From positions 1-64,000 of the forward strand of contig JAIEPJ010000087.1 in NCBI GenBank assembly GCA_019749835.1: a stretch of 64,000 bases of DNA, written 5' to 3'. Below the pieces are notes generated by a model, which made no database searches, had not been told where the DNA came from, and was given only the letters and a program-made list of their open reading frames with translations. Position 1 is the first letter of the stretch, and the number at the start of each line of letters is the position of its first letter. Both the position numbers and the translations under genes were made by a program. Below are positions 27,745-35,798 of the stretch, one piece after another. The stretch comes from Phreatobacter sp. GTDB taxonomy: Bacteria > Pseudomonadota > Alphaproteobacteria > Rhizobiales > Phreatobacteraceae.

Positions 27745-28876
27745 ATGCGTGCCGACATCGTCGCCACCGCCGAGGCCATCAAGGAGTCTGTCGGGCTCCT
27801 GAGGAGGCATCTTTGACTGGGATGTCTCGGTCAAACGCCTCGCCGAACTGAACGCCCTCGCGGAAACAAACGACCTCTGGAATGATCCGGAGAAGGCGCA
27901 GAAGGTCATGCAGGAGCGCAATGCGCTCGACAGCCGCATGAACGCGCTGACGGAGATCAGCCGCGAGCTCTCCGACAATCTCGAACTCGCCGAGATGGCG
28001 GAGGACGAGGGGGATACGGCGACCCTTGACGAGGCCGCCAGGTCGCTCGTCGAGGCCCGCAAGCGCGCCGAGCGCCTGCAACTCGAGGCGCTGCTCTCCG
28101 GCGAGGCCGACAGCAACGACACCTATCTGGAAGTCCATGCCGGGGCTGGCGGCACCGAGAGCCAGGACTGGGCCCTCATGCTCATGCGCATGTATACGCG
28201 CTGGGCCGAGCGGCGCGGCTTCAAGGTCGAGGTGGTCGAGGAAAGTGCCGGTGAAGAGGCCGGCATCAAGTCGACGACGCTGCTGATCAAGGGGCATAAC
28301 GCCTATGGCTGGCTGAAGACGGAAGCCGGCGTGCATCGCCTCGTGCGCATCTCGCCCTTCGATTCCAACGCCCGCCGCCATACCTCCTTCGCCTCCGCCA
28401 CCGTCTATCCGGTGGTGGACGACAAGATCGACATCCAGATCAACGAGAGCGACGTCCGCGTCGACACGATGCGCTCCGGCGGCGCCGGTGGCCAGCACGT
28501 CAACAAGACCGAATCCGCCGTCCGCCTTGTGCACAATCCGACCGGCGTCATGGTCGTGTCGGAAGGCTCACGCTCGCAGCATGCCAACCGCGCTGTCGCC
28601 TGGCAGATGCTGCGCGCCAAGCTCTACGAGCGCGAGCTGAAGATCCGCGAGGAGGCCGCCGCGGCCGAATTCGCCGCCAAGACCGATATCGGCTGGGGCC
28701 ACCAGATCCGCTCCTATGTGCTGCAGCCCTATCAGCTGGTGAAGGATCTGCGCACGGGGAAGACCTCGGGCGTGCCGTCCGAGGTTCTCGACGGCGACCT
28801 CGACGGCTTCATGGAGGCGACTCTCGCCATGCGCGCCTATGGCACCAAGGAAGGCGACACCGACGACGTCGACTAG
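27745..28876 (+). CDS. prfB: Peptide chain release factor 2, with programmed +1 frameshift
   Basis: Reads stop codons UGA and UAA and frees the finished protein. Translation starts at ATG 27745 (MRADIVATAEAIKESVG). After CTT at 27811-27813 an in-frame TGA is met; the ribosome shifts +1 and continues as DWDVSVKRLAELNAL to 28876, giving about 376 residues in total. The codon-recognition motif SPF (in VRISPFDSNARRH) and the catalytic GGQ (GGAGGQHVNKTESAV) are both present. The open frame beginning at 27908 is only the C-terminal part. It normally follows mrcA in this group; here two genes are inserted in between. Confidence 0.96.
27802..27817 (+). promoter_or_regulatory. prfB programmed frameshift site
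   Basis: AGGAGG (27802-27807) acts as internal Shine-Dalgarno, then CAT and the slippery CTT-TGA-C (27811-27817). This is the classic autoregulatory RF2 site: low RF2 makes the ribosome pause at UGA and shift +1. Confidence 0.95.
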
Positions 28877-28958
28877 AGCTGGCGCGTCCGACCGCCCCGG
28901 CCCGGAAACCTGGGCGGGATGGGCCGGCCGGGCGGATCTGGAACCCGCCGTCCCGGTC

Positions 28959-29555
28959 CTATCGGCGCTTCAGCAGCGGCAGGCGGAACAGCGACGATAA
29001 CGGGGTCTTGGACCGCGTCAGGACCGGCAGTTTCAGCAGGCCTGACAATGGCGAGGCGCTGCCGGACAGGATCGGAAACAGGCGTGAGGTGACCAGGCGC
29101 GGTCGTCGGGTCAGAGAAGGGATCCCCGAGATCGTCTCGGCCGGATGCATCACCTTCTCGGTGAGCAGCGGCAGTTCGAACGTGCTCGAGAATGGCGTGC
29201 GCTCATTGTAGATGAAGCGGCTCGGTGTCGGCGGCTTCGGGATGGCGTCGGGCAGGGGGCCGAAGCTCTTGAGCAGGGTGATCGCCTTCTGTGCGGTTCC
29301 CCAATAGGCATAGACCAGCACCAGGCTGGCGCCCTTGGCGATGTGGGCGGCATAGATCTGCGCATGGGGCTTGTAGACGTGGGCATCCATCATCGCCTTG
29401 ACGACGCCCGGATCGATGGCGGCTTCGCCCTCGTCGGCACCGGACGGGTCGCCGAGAAACACGAAGACGTGCCGATAGCCGGTGGCCCGGAGCCTGTCCG
29501 CGGCTGCTGTCGCCTGGCTCGGAGTGCCGAATAGTTTGCCGATTGCCTGTGTCAT
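28959..29555 (-). CDS. Uncharacterised 198-residue protein at the end of the puc operon
   Basis: The N-terminal half (1-105) looks like a small alpha/beta domain, beginning IGKLFGTPSQATAAADRLR, similar in pattern to general-stress-protein 17M/YflT-type modules. The C-terminal half is basic and carries three imperfect copies of a motif like TPLSSLFRLPLLKRR (also SPLSGLLKLPVLTRSK and TPFSSTFELPLLTEK). No signal peptide or membrane span. It lies 36 bp after pucC on the same strand, so it is probably co-transcribed. A role in antenna assembly or membrane association is only a guess. Confidence 0.7.
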   Translation of the reverse strand: MTQAIGKLFGTPSQATAAADRLRATGYRHVFVFLGDPSGADEGEAAIDPGVVKAMMDAHVYKPHAQIYAAHIAKGASLVLVYAYWGTAQKAITLLKSFGPLPDAIPKPPTPSRFIYNERTPFSSTFELPLLTEKVMHPAETISGIPSLTRRPRLVTSRLFPILSGSASPLSGLLKLPVLTRSKTPLSSLFRLPLLKRR

Positions 29556-29591
29556 GTCCCGATGTCCCGGTTCGACGGGCGCCGTGCGCCG

Positions 29592-30989
29592 CTAGCCTCT
29601 GGTGCTCTGGTTCCCGGCGGGCCGAAACAGCGAGGACATCGCTGCGAAGGTCGCGAGGAGCAGGACGATTTCCGTTGCATAAACGATCATGTAACCCCGT
29701 GCTGCGCCAAGGCCTTCCAGCGCTCCGATCGACATGGCGGCGTCGCGCAGAAGTCCACCGACGGCGATGCCCAGCCCTGCGGCGGTAGCCTGGATGGCGC
29801 CCCAGGCGCCGAGCGCCAGCCCGGCTTGTCCCTCCGGGGCATAGTTCATCGCGGCGGTCAGCGTACCATGCCCGAACAGGCCGCCGCCGGCGCCGATGAC
29901 GATGACGCCCGCAGCGAAGAGCATGGGTGAGCCCGCAGGGGCCGCGGCGATCACCCCGGCAAAACCGAGAATGCCGACGAGCGTGCCGAGCCCTGCCATG
30001 GTGAAGGCGTCGGCGCCGCGGCTGAGCACATGCGAGGCCGCGGCGAAGCCGATCAGCCCGCCCCCCGCCAGGGCGGCGGTCAGCTTGGTAGTGTCGGCGA
30101 CCGAGAGCCCGAGAATCTCGCCGCCATAAGGCTCAAGCAGCACGTCCTGCATGCCGAAGGCCATCGTGCCGAGGCCGACGGCGACCAGCCGCCGTCGCGC
30201 CGCCTCGCCCTGCATGTAGCGTCGAACCGAATCGCGGAAGCTCGGCTGCGGTGCTGCCAGTTCGGCGGCCGTCATGCGCTTCAGGCTCTCCTGTTTCCAC
30301 AGCGCGATGCCGTTCAGCGTGATCGTCACCACGGCGGTGCCCTGGATCACCTGGATCAGCCGGCCCGGCGTGAACTCCTCGAGCAGATGGCCAAAGATCA
30401 GCGCACTGGCGATGGTGCCGACCAGCAGCATCACATACATGAGGCCGACCACCTTTGGTCGCCGGTCTTCGCTGGTCAGGTCGGTTGCAAGCGCCAGAAC
30501 CACGGTTTGCGTCGTGTGGACACCGGCCCCGACCAGCAGGAAGGACAGCGCCGCGGCGGCCTGTCCGATCCAGACCGGATAATCCTTGGCCGCGCCACCG
30601 CCGGAGAGCACGAGCAGCGCGAAGGGCATGAGGGCCAGCCCGCCGAATTGCACCATCGTGCCATTGAACAGGAAGGGGACCCGCTTCCAGCCGAGCACCG
30701 ACACATGGGTGTCGGAACTCTGCCCGATCAAGGCCCGGAACGGCGCGAACAGCACGGGCAGCGCGATCATGGTCGCGACCAGGCCGGCGGAGATTCCCAG
30801 TTCGACAATCATGACGCGGTTCAGCGTGCCGACCATCAGCACCAGCGACATGCCGACGGAGACCTGAACCAGGGACAGGCGCAGCAGGCGCGACAGCGGC
30901 ACCTCGGCGGAGGCGGCATCCGCAAAGGGCAGGAAGCGTGGCCCGAGCCCGACCCAAGCCCTCATCGCTTTCTGACTGATCGAATTCAT
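29592..30989 (-). CDS. pucC: PucC/LhaA-family light-harvesting assembly protein
   Basis: A 465-residue membrane protein of the BCH2/PucC branch of the major facilitator superfamily, with about 12 hydrophobic segments. Typical features are SLVQVSVGMSLVLMVGTLNR near residue 40, VMIVELGISAGLVATMIALP, the loop LGWKRVPFLFNGT and, later, GAWGAIQATAAGLGIAVGG. PucC proteins are needed to insert or assemble LH antenna and may deliver bacteriochlorophyll. Located downstream of pucBA on the same strand. Confidence 0.93.
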   Translation of the reverse strand: MNSISQKAMRAWVGLGPRFLPFADAASAEVPLSRLLRLSLVQVSVGMSLVLMVGTLNRVMIVELGISAGLVATMIALPVLFAPFRALIGQSSDTHVSVLGWKRVPFLFNGTMVQFGGLALMPFALLVLSGGGAAKDYPVWIGQAAAALSFLLVGAGVHTTQTVVLALATDLTSEDRRPKVVGLMYVMLLVGTIASALIFGHLLEEFTPGRLIQVIQGTAVVTITLNGIALWKQESLKRMTAAELAAPQPSFRDSVRRYMQGEAARRRLVAVGLGTMAFGMQDVLLEPYGGEILGLSVADTTKLTAALAGGGLIGFAAASHVLSRGADAFTMAGLGTLVGILGFAGVIAAAPAGSPMLFAAGVIVIGAGGGLFGHGTLTAAMNYAPEGQAGLALGAWGAIQATAAGLGIAVGGLLRDAAMSIGALEGLGAARGYMIVYATEIVLLLATFAAMSSLFRPAGNQSTRG

Positions 30990-31157
30990 TGCCTCGAACC
31001 GCTCATCGCGCCGTGAACCCCATGGCCCGTCGCATTGCCCTGCCTCCGGTTCCGCCTTGCGCGGCGTTCGGGCGCCTTCGCGGGGCGCGGCAGGGTCTGA
31101 TAGGAGGTCGGCGCGTCCAGATCCCGTCGCGCCGCCAAGGCTGGCGGGAGCAGCCGC

Positions 31158-31197
31158 ATGATCCCTCAGCCGGATCCAAGGTCCGGACCGGGATCAT
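31158..31197 (-). terminator. Intercistronic stem-loop between pucA and pucC
   Basis: Arms ATGATCCC (31158-31165) and GGGATCAT (31190-31197) with an inner stem CCGGA / TCCGG around TCCAAGG. No U-tract. Such hairpins after the antenna genes in puf/puc operons protect the pucBA mRNA and lower readthrough into pucC, giving more antenna protein than PucC. Confidence 0.6.
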
Positions 31198-31242
31198 ACG
31201 ACCGCATTGATCGTCAAAGCCCATGCCGGGCAGGGTGCGCCG

Positions 31243-31644
31243 TCACTCGCGCGCGGCGTAGGCTATTCGCCCCGGCGGACTGTCGACCACACGGGCCGGG
31301 CCGTCCGTCGCGCTGGCAGTCGACCGTGGCGGGCTGTCCACCACGCTGGCCGTGCCCTGCGGCGTCACCGTCACCACGATCTGCCGGACCGCATCGCCGC
31401 TTGCGGCGGGAGCCACGTTCAGCACGAAGGTGGTGTTGCCGTCGGCACGCAGGGCCACCGGCTTGATCGGGGCGGTGTCAGCGCGCGCCGCAGTCCGCGA
31501 CTTGCCCTTGAAGAAGTCGGAGACCCAGGTCGTATTGTTCAGCACGGCGAAATGCACCGTGAACGAGATCATCGCGACGCTGCCGAGGAAGAGCGGCAAT
31601 CCGACGGTCGGATTGACCACACACCAGATTCTACCATTGTTCAT
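31243..31644 (-). CDS. pucA: Light-harvesting antenna alpha polypeptide with extended C-terminus
   Basis: A 133-residue alpha apoprotein; usual length is 50-60. Residues 1-53 align without gaps with LH2 alpha: [12 protein letters not shown] at the start, one membrane helix, and His31 as the bacteriochlorophyll ligand (TVHFAVL). Positions 44-45 are Phe-Phe, where B850 antennae have Tyr-Trp. After about residue 55 comes a ~75-residue tail rich in Ala, Thr, Val and Pro with VVDSPP twice. The ATG follows GGGGGAACTCCG, 13 bp after pucB. The alpha subunit pairs with beta and the rings bind pigment in the inner membrane. Confidence 0.93.
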   Translation of the reverse strand: MNNGRIWCVVNPTVGLPLFLGSVAMISFTVHFAVLNNTTWVSDFFKGKSRTAARADTAPIKPVALRADGNTTFVLNVAPAASGDAVRQIVVTVTPQGTASVVDSPPRSTASATDGPARVVDSPPGRIAYAARE

Positions 31645-31657
31645 CGGAGTTCCCCCT

Positions 31658-31819
31658 TCACTTCAGCCAGGGGGAATAGATGTAGGCAAGCAGGTGCGCG
31701 AAAACGGAGATCGCGAAAAAGACGCGCGCCCCGTCGATGACGTGCCTGTGCAGCGCCTCCGACTCCTTGATGGTCAGGCCCGTCGGCCAGACCCTGTTTG
31801 GATCGTCCAGATTGTCCAC
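31658..31819 (-). CDS. pucB: Light-harvesting antenna beta polypeptide
   Basis: A 53-residue protein read from GTG 31819 after GGGAGAAAGCAA. The start is [15 protein letters not shown], then [16 protein letters not shown], followed by one membrane helix ending in [18 protein letters not shown], the Arg before VFF and the AHLLA His (B850-type ligand) are the beta-chain signatures; the last residues PWLK match the family end. First gene of the operon; pucA follows after 13 bp. Assigned by direct reading because the gene is short. Confidence 0.95.
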   Translation of the reverse strand: MDNLDDPNRVWPTGLTIKESEALHRHVIDGARVFFAISVFAHLLAYIYSPWLK

Positions 31820-32049
31820 TTGCTTTCTCCCTCAGTAAGACAAGACCGCTCCCGTTGCGAGACCCGTGCATCCACGCGTCTCCTACGCGCCGCAGTCAGC
31901 CAGCGCGCAGTCCCTGCCGGTGCAAGCTGCACCGAATGTCGATCCTTCGAGCGGACAGCCTGCCGGAACGGCACGGCCGGTCGATTGGAGAGAATGCGGT
32001 CTGACGGCACCGGCCAGGCTCTTCGTGGAGCACTCCATCGGAGGCCGAT

Positions 32050-32093
32050 CGTCAACTTAGTGTGACATTAAGTAGCGTAATATTATTTTTACA
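32050..32093. promoter_or_regulatory. Two PpsR/CrtJ-like operator sites of the puc operon
   Basis: On the coding strand both sites read TGT-N12-ACG: 32093-32076 and 32067-32050. The consensus of the redox/light repressor PpsR (CrtJ) is TGT-N12-ACA, so each has one mismatch. They are separated by exactly 8 bp, the spacing known for paired PpsR sites. The first overlaps the -10 region. Confidence 0.65.
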
Positions 32094-32105
32094 TAGGGCT
32101 GTCAA
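32077..32105 (-). promoter_or_regulatory. Sigma-70 promoter of the puc operon
   Basis: TTGACA (32105-32100), 17-bp spacer, TATTAC (32082-32077). Start of transcription should be near 32070, leaving a leader of about 250 nt before pucB in which I see no other feature. Confidence 0.65.
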
Positions 32106-32264
32106 GAACGATCAAAGGCAGCGGCCCGGGCGGCTGAAAACCGCAGGGGCGCGCCCGAAAGCGATGGCCGCGAAACAGTGGATAGGGGAATGGGCACGGC
32201 GCGCAGGCCGCCGGCCGGGTCCGGCATCGCCGGATCACCGTCCCGATCGGCCGCTCTGGCCTGA

Positions 32265-32289
32265 GGCGTCCGGCTTGCAGCCGGACGCC
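32265..32289 (-). terminator. Hairpin after the metallo-beta-lactamase-fold gene
   Basis: Perfect 11-bp stem GGCGTCCGGCT / AGCCGGACGCC with a TGC loop, starting 11 bp after the stop at 32300. No U-tract on the minus strand. Probably ends that transcript ahead of the puc promoter. Confidence 0.55.
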
Positions 32290-32299
32290 GGGATCGCCG

Positions 32300-33334
32300 T
32301 CAGCTCGACCAGACCACGCGGGTCGCCTTGGCGCATTCGTTCATCACCGTCAGCGCGCGGACTGTCGTTGCCGAACCGAGGACGAACGGGTTCGGGCCGC
32401 CGCGGCCCATGGTCTCCAGCTTCTCGACCGCCTGATCGTAGATATTGTGGTTGGAGATGAACACGTCGACATTCTGGCGCACCGCGATCTCGCGGGCGCG
32501 ATCCGTCGCATCGATATAGGCGTTGATCCGGGTCAGGCGGTCAGCCCGGCGGCCGAAATTGAACGCCGTGCCGCCCCAGAGCATGACCCGATGGGTTGCC
32601 CCGCCGCTCCTCGCGTTGAACAGCAGCGAAATCGTTCCCATCGTATGGCCCGGCGTCAGCAGCACATCGACGGTGGTGTCGCCGAGGCGCAGCACGCTGC
32701 CGTCATCGACCGCGACGTCCCGCTGCGGCGGGCGACCCCAGTCCGGCCGATCGAATTCGAGTTCGGTCGCCATCATCGTCCAGTCGAGCGTGCTGGCGAT
32801 GATCTGAGGATTGTACTGCCGCTTGAGATAGCCGACGCCGCCGTAATGGTCGCCGTGTCCATGCGTCACGACGACCATCTTGATGGCCTTGGGATCGAGG
32901 CCGAGCTTGCGCATGCCGGCATCGATAATGTGTTCGGCCTCGTCGTCATTGTCCATGGCGTCGATCAGGATGATGCCGTCCGACGTCACGAGCGCCCAGG
33001 CGCTGACCCAGCGATTGCCGACGAAGAACAGGTTGTCGAAGGCCTGACCGGGAGGTGGCGTCGGCATGCGCATCAGTTCGTCGGGCGAAACCCGTCGCAG
33101 ACCGGGAGTCGGCGCGGCAATCTGGCTGAGGCCGAAATAGGACAGAAGGTCGGTGCCGGCCGCTTCGCGCGCGGCGGCGATATGGCGCTGCACCTCCGGC
33201 GACTGCGCCAGGGCCGGAGACGGGTCGAGAGCCCAGACCGCGCAACAGGCACAGGCCGTGGCGAGGAAGTTCCGCCGCGAGGGCGACACCGGTTCGGCGC
33301 GAAAGGTACTGCTGGGCGGCTTGAACAAGCGCAT
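32300..33334 (-). CDS. Tat-exported metallo-beta-lactamase-fold hydrolase
   Basis: A 344-residue protein from ATG 33334. The N-terminus has a twin-arginine signal (SPSRRNFLATACACC, then ALDPSPALAQ), so the folded metalloprotein goes to the periplasm. Metal-binding motifs are VVTHGHGDHYGG (HxHxDH), LLTPGHTMGT and ISNHNIYDQ, which together bind two zinc or iron ions. The overall pattern resembles subclass B3-like lactamases and related periplasmic hydrolases. Substrate unknown; beta-lactam hydrolysis is possible but not shown. It precedes the puc operon with its own hairpin and may be unrelated to it. Confidence 0.85.
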   Translation of the reverse strand: MRLFKPPSSTFRAEPVSPSRRNFLATACACCAVWALDPSPALAQSPEVQRHIAAAREAAGTDLLSYFGLSQIAAPTPGLRRVSPDELMRMPTPPPGQAFDNLFFVGNRWVSAWALVTSDGIILIDAMDNDDEAEHIIDAGMRKLGLDPKAIKMVVVTHGHGDHYGGVGYLKRQYNPQIIASTLDWTMMATELEFDRPDWGRPPQRDVAVDDGSVLRLGDTTVDVLLTPGHTMGTISLLFNARSGGATHRVMLWGGTAFNFGRRADRLTRINAYIDATDRAREIAVRQNVDVFISNHNIYDQAVEKLETMGRGGPNPFVLGSATTVRALTVMNECAKATRVVWSS

Positions 33335-33414
33335 GGGACACCTGGGCCAGAGTTTCGGGGGAGGGGGCGACCGCCGCCGGGCCCGGACTGTCCGGACATC
33401 GGCGGCTGATGCTA

Positions 33415-34561
33415 TCAGGACTGGACGAGGTAGACGCCCTTCACGCCGGTCGGGTTGGGGCCGGCGGCAGGCCCGATGACGTGCTCGAACTGGGTCTTGA
33501 GGATCTCGATCCGCTCGCGGTCCTTCATGAAATCCTTGAACCGCAGCGGGCTCGTATTGTACTCGCCGAGCGGTTTCATGCCGCCGGCCGCTGGCACATC
33601 CCGCCGGACCGACCACTGGCCAGTGCGGCCGACCGTCGTGTCGCGGGCGGCCATCCAGCTGATGAACAGCTTGGCCGCCTCCTTGTTCCGGGCTTCCTTG
33701 AGGATCGCCGCGGTCTGCGCCCAGGACTGGAAAACATCGTTGCGCGGCAGGATGAAGCGCGAGGGTGCATTGGGAATGTTGGCGAAGGTCCCCGATGCGG
33801 TGAAGGTCGCGGCCCGCCGGCCCTCGTTGACGGCGATGCGCGCTGGCACGGTGCCGCGGATCCACAGCACGTCCTGCGCTATCAGCTTGTCCATGTAGTC
33901 CCAGCCATGGGCATGGACGATCCGGTCGAACTGATAGAGCACCGCGTCGTCGTCATGGGGATAGGTCAGGACGAGGCGGCCCTTCAGGCGCGGATCGAGA
34001 TAGTCGACAGCATCGCGGGGGGCCGTGGCCTCGGTCAGCATGGCGGTATTGTAGCTGTTGCTGAAGGCGATGATGCCGATGCCGGCATAGGCCCCGTCCG
34101 GGTCCTTGTATTCGGACTGGATCGCGTCCCAGTCGGCAGGCTTGTACAGGAGCAGTTGGCCCTGGGCCTTCCAGCGGTCAAAGTCATGCAGCGTCTGCAG
34201 CACCGCGACATCGGCCTCCAGCCGGCCGCGCGCCAGCTGCAGATCAATGCGCGCATCGTGATACTTGCTGAGATCGGCGAACATCCGGATCGACATGCCC
34301 GGAAAGCGCGTCATGAAGGCGCGCTCGACCCCGGCATAGGCGTTGGGGGCTGTCACCCCCCGCATAGACGATCAGCTTGCCGCCCTCGGCCATCGCCGCC
34401 TTGTGGATGTCGTCGAGGCTGCGGGTGTCGACGTCGGGCGAGGGGACAAGAGGGGTCGCTGCCGCTGTGGCGCGTGCCGCCGTCATCAGCAGCGGGGCGG
34501 CCAGCAGACCTGTCAGAGCCCTGCGACGATCGGTGAGGGACAGGGGGGTCTGGGCGGTCAT
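33415..34561 (-). pseudogene. Extracellular solute-binding protein, frameshifted
   Basis: The start frame (from 34561) gives MTAQTPLSLTDRRR, a signal sequence (ALTGLLAAPLLMTAARATAAA) and the mature start EGGKLIVYAGGD. The frame then changes: the rest of the protein (NAYAGVERAFMTRFPGM to the end at 33415) lies one frame off. One extra base in the G5 run 34345-34349 restores one reading of about 380 residues; the nearby C6 run 34356-34361 is an alternative. The protein resembles ABC-type binding proteins for iron or organic solutes (SBP family 1/11-like). No permease or ATPase gene is adjacent. Divergent from a LysR regulator that may control it. Confidence 0.75.
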
Positions 34562-34621
34562 GGCGTCGTGTCTCCGGTGAGGCCGCAGCTATCGCAATGT
34601 TCAGATGGTGTTACAATAAAC

Positions 34622-34636
34622 TATGCCTTGAGCATA
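34622..34636. promoter_or_regulatory. LysR-type operator candidate
   Basis: TATGC-CTTGA-GCATA, a perfect 5-5-5 inverted repeat containing a T-N11-A core, in the middle of the 100-bp gap between the divergent solute-binding protein and LysR genes. A second small palindrome, GTTACAGTAAC, lies at 34650-34660 next to the LysR start. Confidence 0.6.
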
Positions 34637-34662
34637 TTATAACGCTGACGTTACAGTAACCC

Positions 34663-35559
34663 ATGGACCGTTTCGCCGAACTGGAGGCTTTCGCAGCCAC
34701 CATCGAACTGGGCAGCCAGGCCGCGGCCGCAGCGTCGCTTGGCCTGAGCCGGATGGCGGTCAGCCGCCTGATCCGCGCCCTGGAGGAACGGATCGGCGAA
34801 CCGCTGCTGATCCGCACCACGCGCAGCCAGATTCTCACGGAAGCAGGCGCGAGGGTGAGGGACAGCTCCCGCGCCATGCTCGACCATTATCGCGACGTCA
34901 TCGCCCGGCCAGGCCGCGACGCCGGAGAGGTCGCCGGCACGCTGCGGGTGAGCGTTCCCGTCTCCTTCGGCTGGCGCCAGATCGCGCCGCGGCTGCCGGA
35001 ACTGATGGCCACCCATCCCCGGCTGCGCGTCGACGTCGTCCTCCTCGACCGGCAGGTACATCTGATCGACGAGGGGTTCGACATCGCCATCAGGATCGGC
35101 GACCAGCCCACGGCGGAGTTCGCGGCGACCCGGCTGGGGCTCATCGAGACCGTTCTCTGTGCGACGCCGGCTTATATCGATCGCCACGGCGCGCCGAAGC
35201 GGCCGGCCGATCTCATGACCCATGACTGCCTGCTCTACGCCTATGCCAGTCCGGGGCGCGGCTGGGTGTTCCGGGGACCGGGCGGCGCCGAACAGCGGAT
35301 TCGTGTCACGGGGCGGCTCACCAGCAACAATGGCGATGCGCTTCTCGCGGCGGCCCTCGCCGGCCTCGGAATCATCCAGCAGCCGCGCTTCGTGGTCGAG
35401 GACGACCTGAAAGCCGGGCGGCTGGTGCCGCTGCTGCGCGGCTACAGGACGCGCGAACTGGCCGCCTGGGCGATCGAGGTTCCCGGCCGTGAGCGCGGCT
35501 CCGCAGCCGACGCCTTCATCGGTTTCCTGGCGCGGAGCGTTTTCTCCGCGGTGGCATAG
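34663..35559 (+). CDS. LysR-family transcriptional regulator
   Basis: A 298-residue regulator. The N-terminal winged helix-turn-helix is at 1-60 (MDRFAELEAFAATIELG, then AAASLGLSRMAVSRLIRALE). The effector-binding domain follows from about 88 (GTLRVSVPVSFGWRQIAP, later DIAIRIGDQP). It most likely controls the divergent solute-binding gene through the inverted repeat between them. The effector is unknown. Family length is normal. Confidence 0.92.
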   Translation: MDRFAELEAFAATIELGSQAAAAASLGLSRMAVSRLIRALEERIGEPLLIRTTRSQILTEAGARVRDSSRAMLDHYRDVIARPGRDAGEVAGTLRVSVPVSFGWRQIAPRLPELMATHPRLRVDVVLLDRQVHLIDEGFDIAIRIGDQPTAEFAATRLGLIETVLCATPAYIDRHGAPKRPADLMTHDCLLYAYASPGRGWVFRGPGGAEQRIRVTGRLTSNNGDALLAAALAGLGIIQQPRFVVEDDLKAGRLVPLLRGYRTRELAAWAIEVPGRERGSAADAFIGFLARSVFSAVA

Positions 35560-35798
35560 GCCCGTAACCCCAGGTCAGTTTCCGGGGCATTCCACGCCAG
35601 ACTTGTCGGACGAAGCGGCCGCTGGCGGAGCGAGTTTTCGTCCAGCTCGCCGACGCGTGCGCTGCGCCGCCCCGGAACGGTGTGGCGCGGACGCAACAGT
35701 TGGCTTCGATATGGAATGCGGCGGTGTGGCGCCACAATTCAGAAAAACACGCATGGCCAACATGTGGACATCGAAGTTCACGCTCCTGGGAGTCAGAC

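Noticed and set aside
31641..31871. 76-codon frame at the head of the puc operon
   Set aside because: Wrong frame; the true gene there is the 53-codon pucB starting with GTG at 31819.
32300..33865. 521-codon reading for the metallo-beta-lactamase-fold gene
   Set aside because: The Tat signal shows that the real start is ATG 33334; the upstream part is out-of-frame sequence of the neighbouring gene.
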